Position numbers and translations under genes: made by a program. The notes under the pieces are model-generated. The model worked only from the letters and a program-made list of their open reading frames with translations. It did not search any database and was not told the origin of the DNA. Shown here piece after piece: positions 30,632 to 30,930 of a DNA stretch of 30,930 bases; position 1 is the first letter of the stretch, and each line of letters begins with the position of its first letter. The stretch is from Fragilaria crotonensis (taxonomy: Eukaryota > Bacillariophyta > Fragilariophyceae > Fragilariales > Fragilariaceae). Location: contig JAKSYS010000714.1 of assembly GCA_022925895.1 (NCBI GenBank), forward strand, positions 1 to 30,930, given 5' to 3'.

Positions 30632-30805
30632 CGTTAATTAAGCGTTATTTTTCAAAAAACCAAAACACCCACCGTTAATAAAACGTTATTTGAGTAAGGG
30701 ATGGCTTTTGTAATCAAAAAATTTGCGTTCATGGGGGGGCCAAGCACCAATACTGGCGAAGCTTCTTGGTTACTGTTACTTTCAGTACTCAACCCTGGCG
30801 AAGCT
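30632..30805. repeat. Short direct repeats upstream of the Helitron gene
   Basis: CGTTAATTAAGCGTTATTT (30632-30650) and CGTTAATAAAACGTTATTT (30673-30691) are near-identical. CTGGCGAAGCT occurs at 30753-30763 and 30795-30805. They could be Helitron subterminal repeats. Confidence 0.6.
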
Positions 30806-30876
30806 CCGTAGTGAAAAAATTCAGACAGTATTCATTTGATCCAGTACCCCAGAGTGGTCATACTCCGTAACAGACG

Positions 30877-30902
30877 GACGCACGCACGCACACACGCACA
30901 CA
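30877..30902. repeat. CA/CG-rich microsatellite
   Basis: A run of GACGCACGCACGCACACACGCACACA near the right edge, with no coding role visible. Confidence 0.8.
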
Positions 30903-30930
30903 ATTAATTTATAATATAGTAGGATATATT

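Larger units (their letters stand above)
25105..30930 (-). mobile_element. Decayed autonomous Helitron (right boundary not seen)
   Basis: The region encodes a Helitron-type Rep (HUH nuclease) plus PIF1-like helicase on the minus strand. The proposed 3' end is CTAG at 25105-25108, followed by T, which fits the CTRR|T rule. It lies where homology between the upstream regions of copies 1 and 3 stops. No strong terminal hairpin was found; the best candidate is a weak GGG-loop-CCC at 25110-25120. The 5' end (expected A|TC) was not located and may lie beyond the window. Confidence 0.65.

Overview
The window looks like a transposon-rich accessory locus from a eukaryotic microalga, most likely a pennate diatom. 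That assignment is an inference. It rests on copia-type elements with the diatom-style protease motifs DNQST and DNHADT, a Helitron Rep-helicase, a multigene ankyrin-kinase family, and many short GTAC-rich palindromic patches. Almost all recognisable coding sequence lies on the minus strand.

Layout from left to right. (1) 1-2403 holds a broken ankyrin-repeat/kinase gene, copy 1, cut by the window edge. (2) 2600-8100 is mostly non-genic and contains two decayed copies (A and B) of an unidentified gene family, a 7-bp satellite and a GTAC-rich patch. (3) 8110-11316 holds copy 2, the only intact ankyrin-kinase gene. It has about 10 ankyrin repeats, a TKL-like kinase, a RING/IBR-like zinc module and a conserved C-terminal domain. 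(4) 11518-17193 is a complete Ty1/copia LTR retrotransposon. Its two 398-bp LTRs look identical, it has a 5-bp ATTAG target duplication, and one open frame encodes Gag-PR-IN-RT-RNaseH and runs into the 3' LTR. (5) 17482-18545 holds two opposed fragments of an older, different copia element. (6) 19355-20850 holds a truncated ankyrin-kinase C-terminus (copy 4) joined to a third decayed copy (C) of the unidentified family. (7) 21617-24911 holds copy 3, full length but frameshifted, with an EQSQ minisatellite tail. (8) About 25105 to the right edge is a decayed Helitron whose helicase end abuts the conserved upstream region of copy 3.

The biological theme is a birth-and-death family of ankyrin-kinase-RING-like signalling proteins embedded in mobile DNA. 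The ankyrin units are nearly identical at the DNA level, copy 1 looks like a mosaic of copy-2-like and copy-3-like sequence, and three of the four copies are broken. This resembles the way immune-type repeat receptors diversify, but no function is shown here. The other notable structure is in the intact copia. A 14-nt stretch straddling the LTR/leader border, where a primer-binding site should be, is perfectly complementary to a site inside the LTR. This suggests self-primed reverse transcription.
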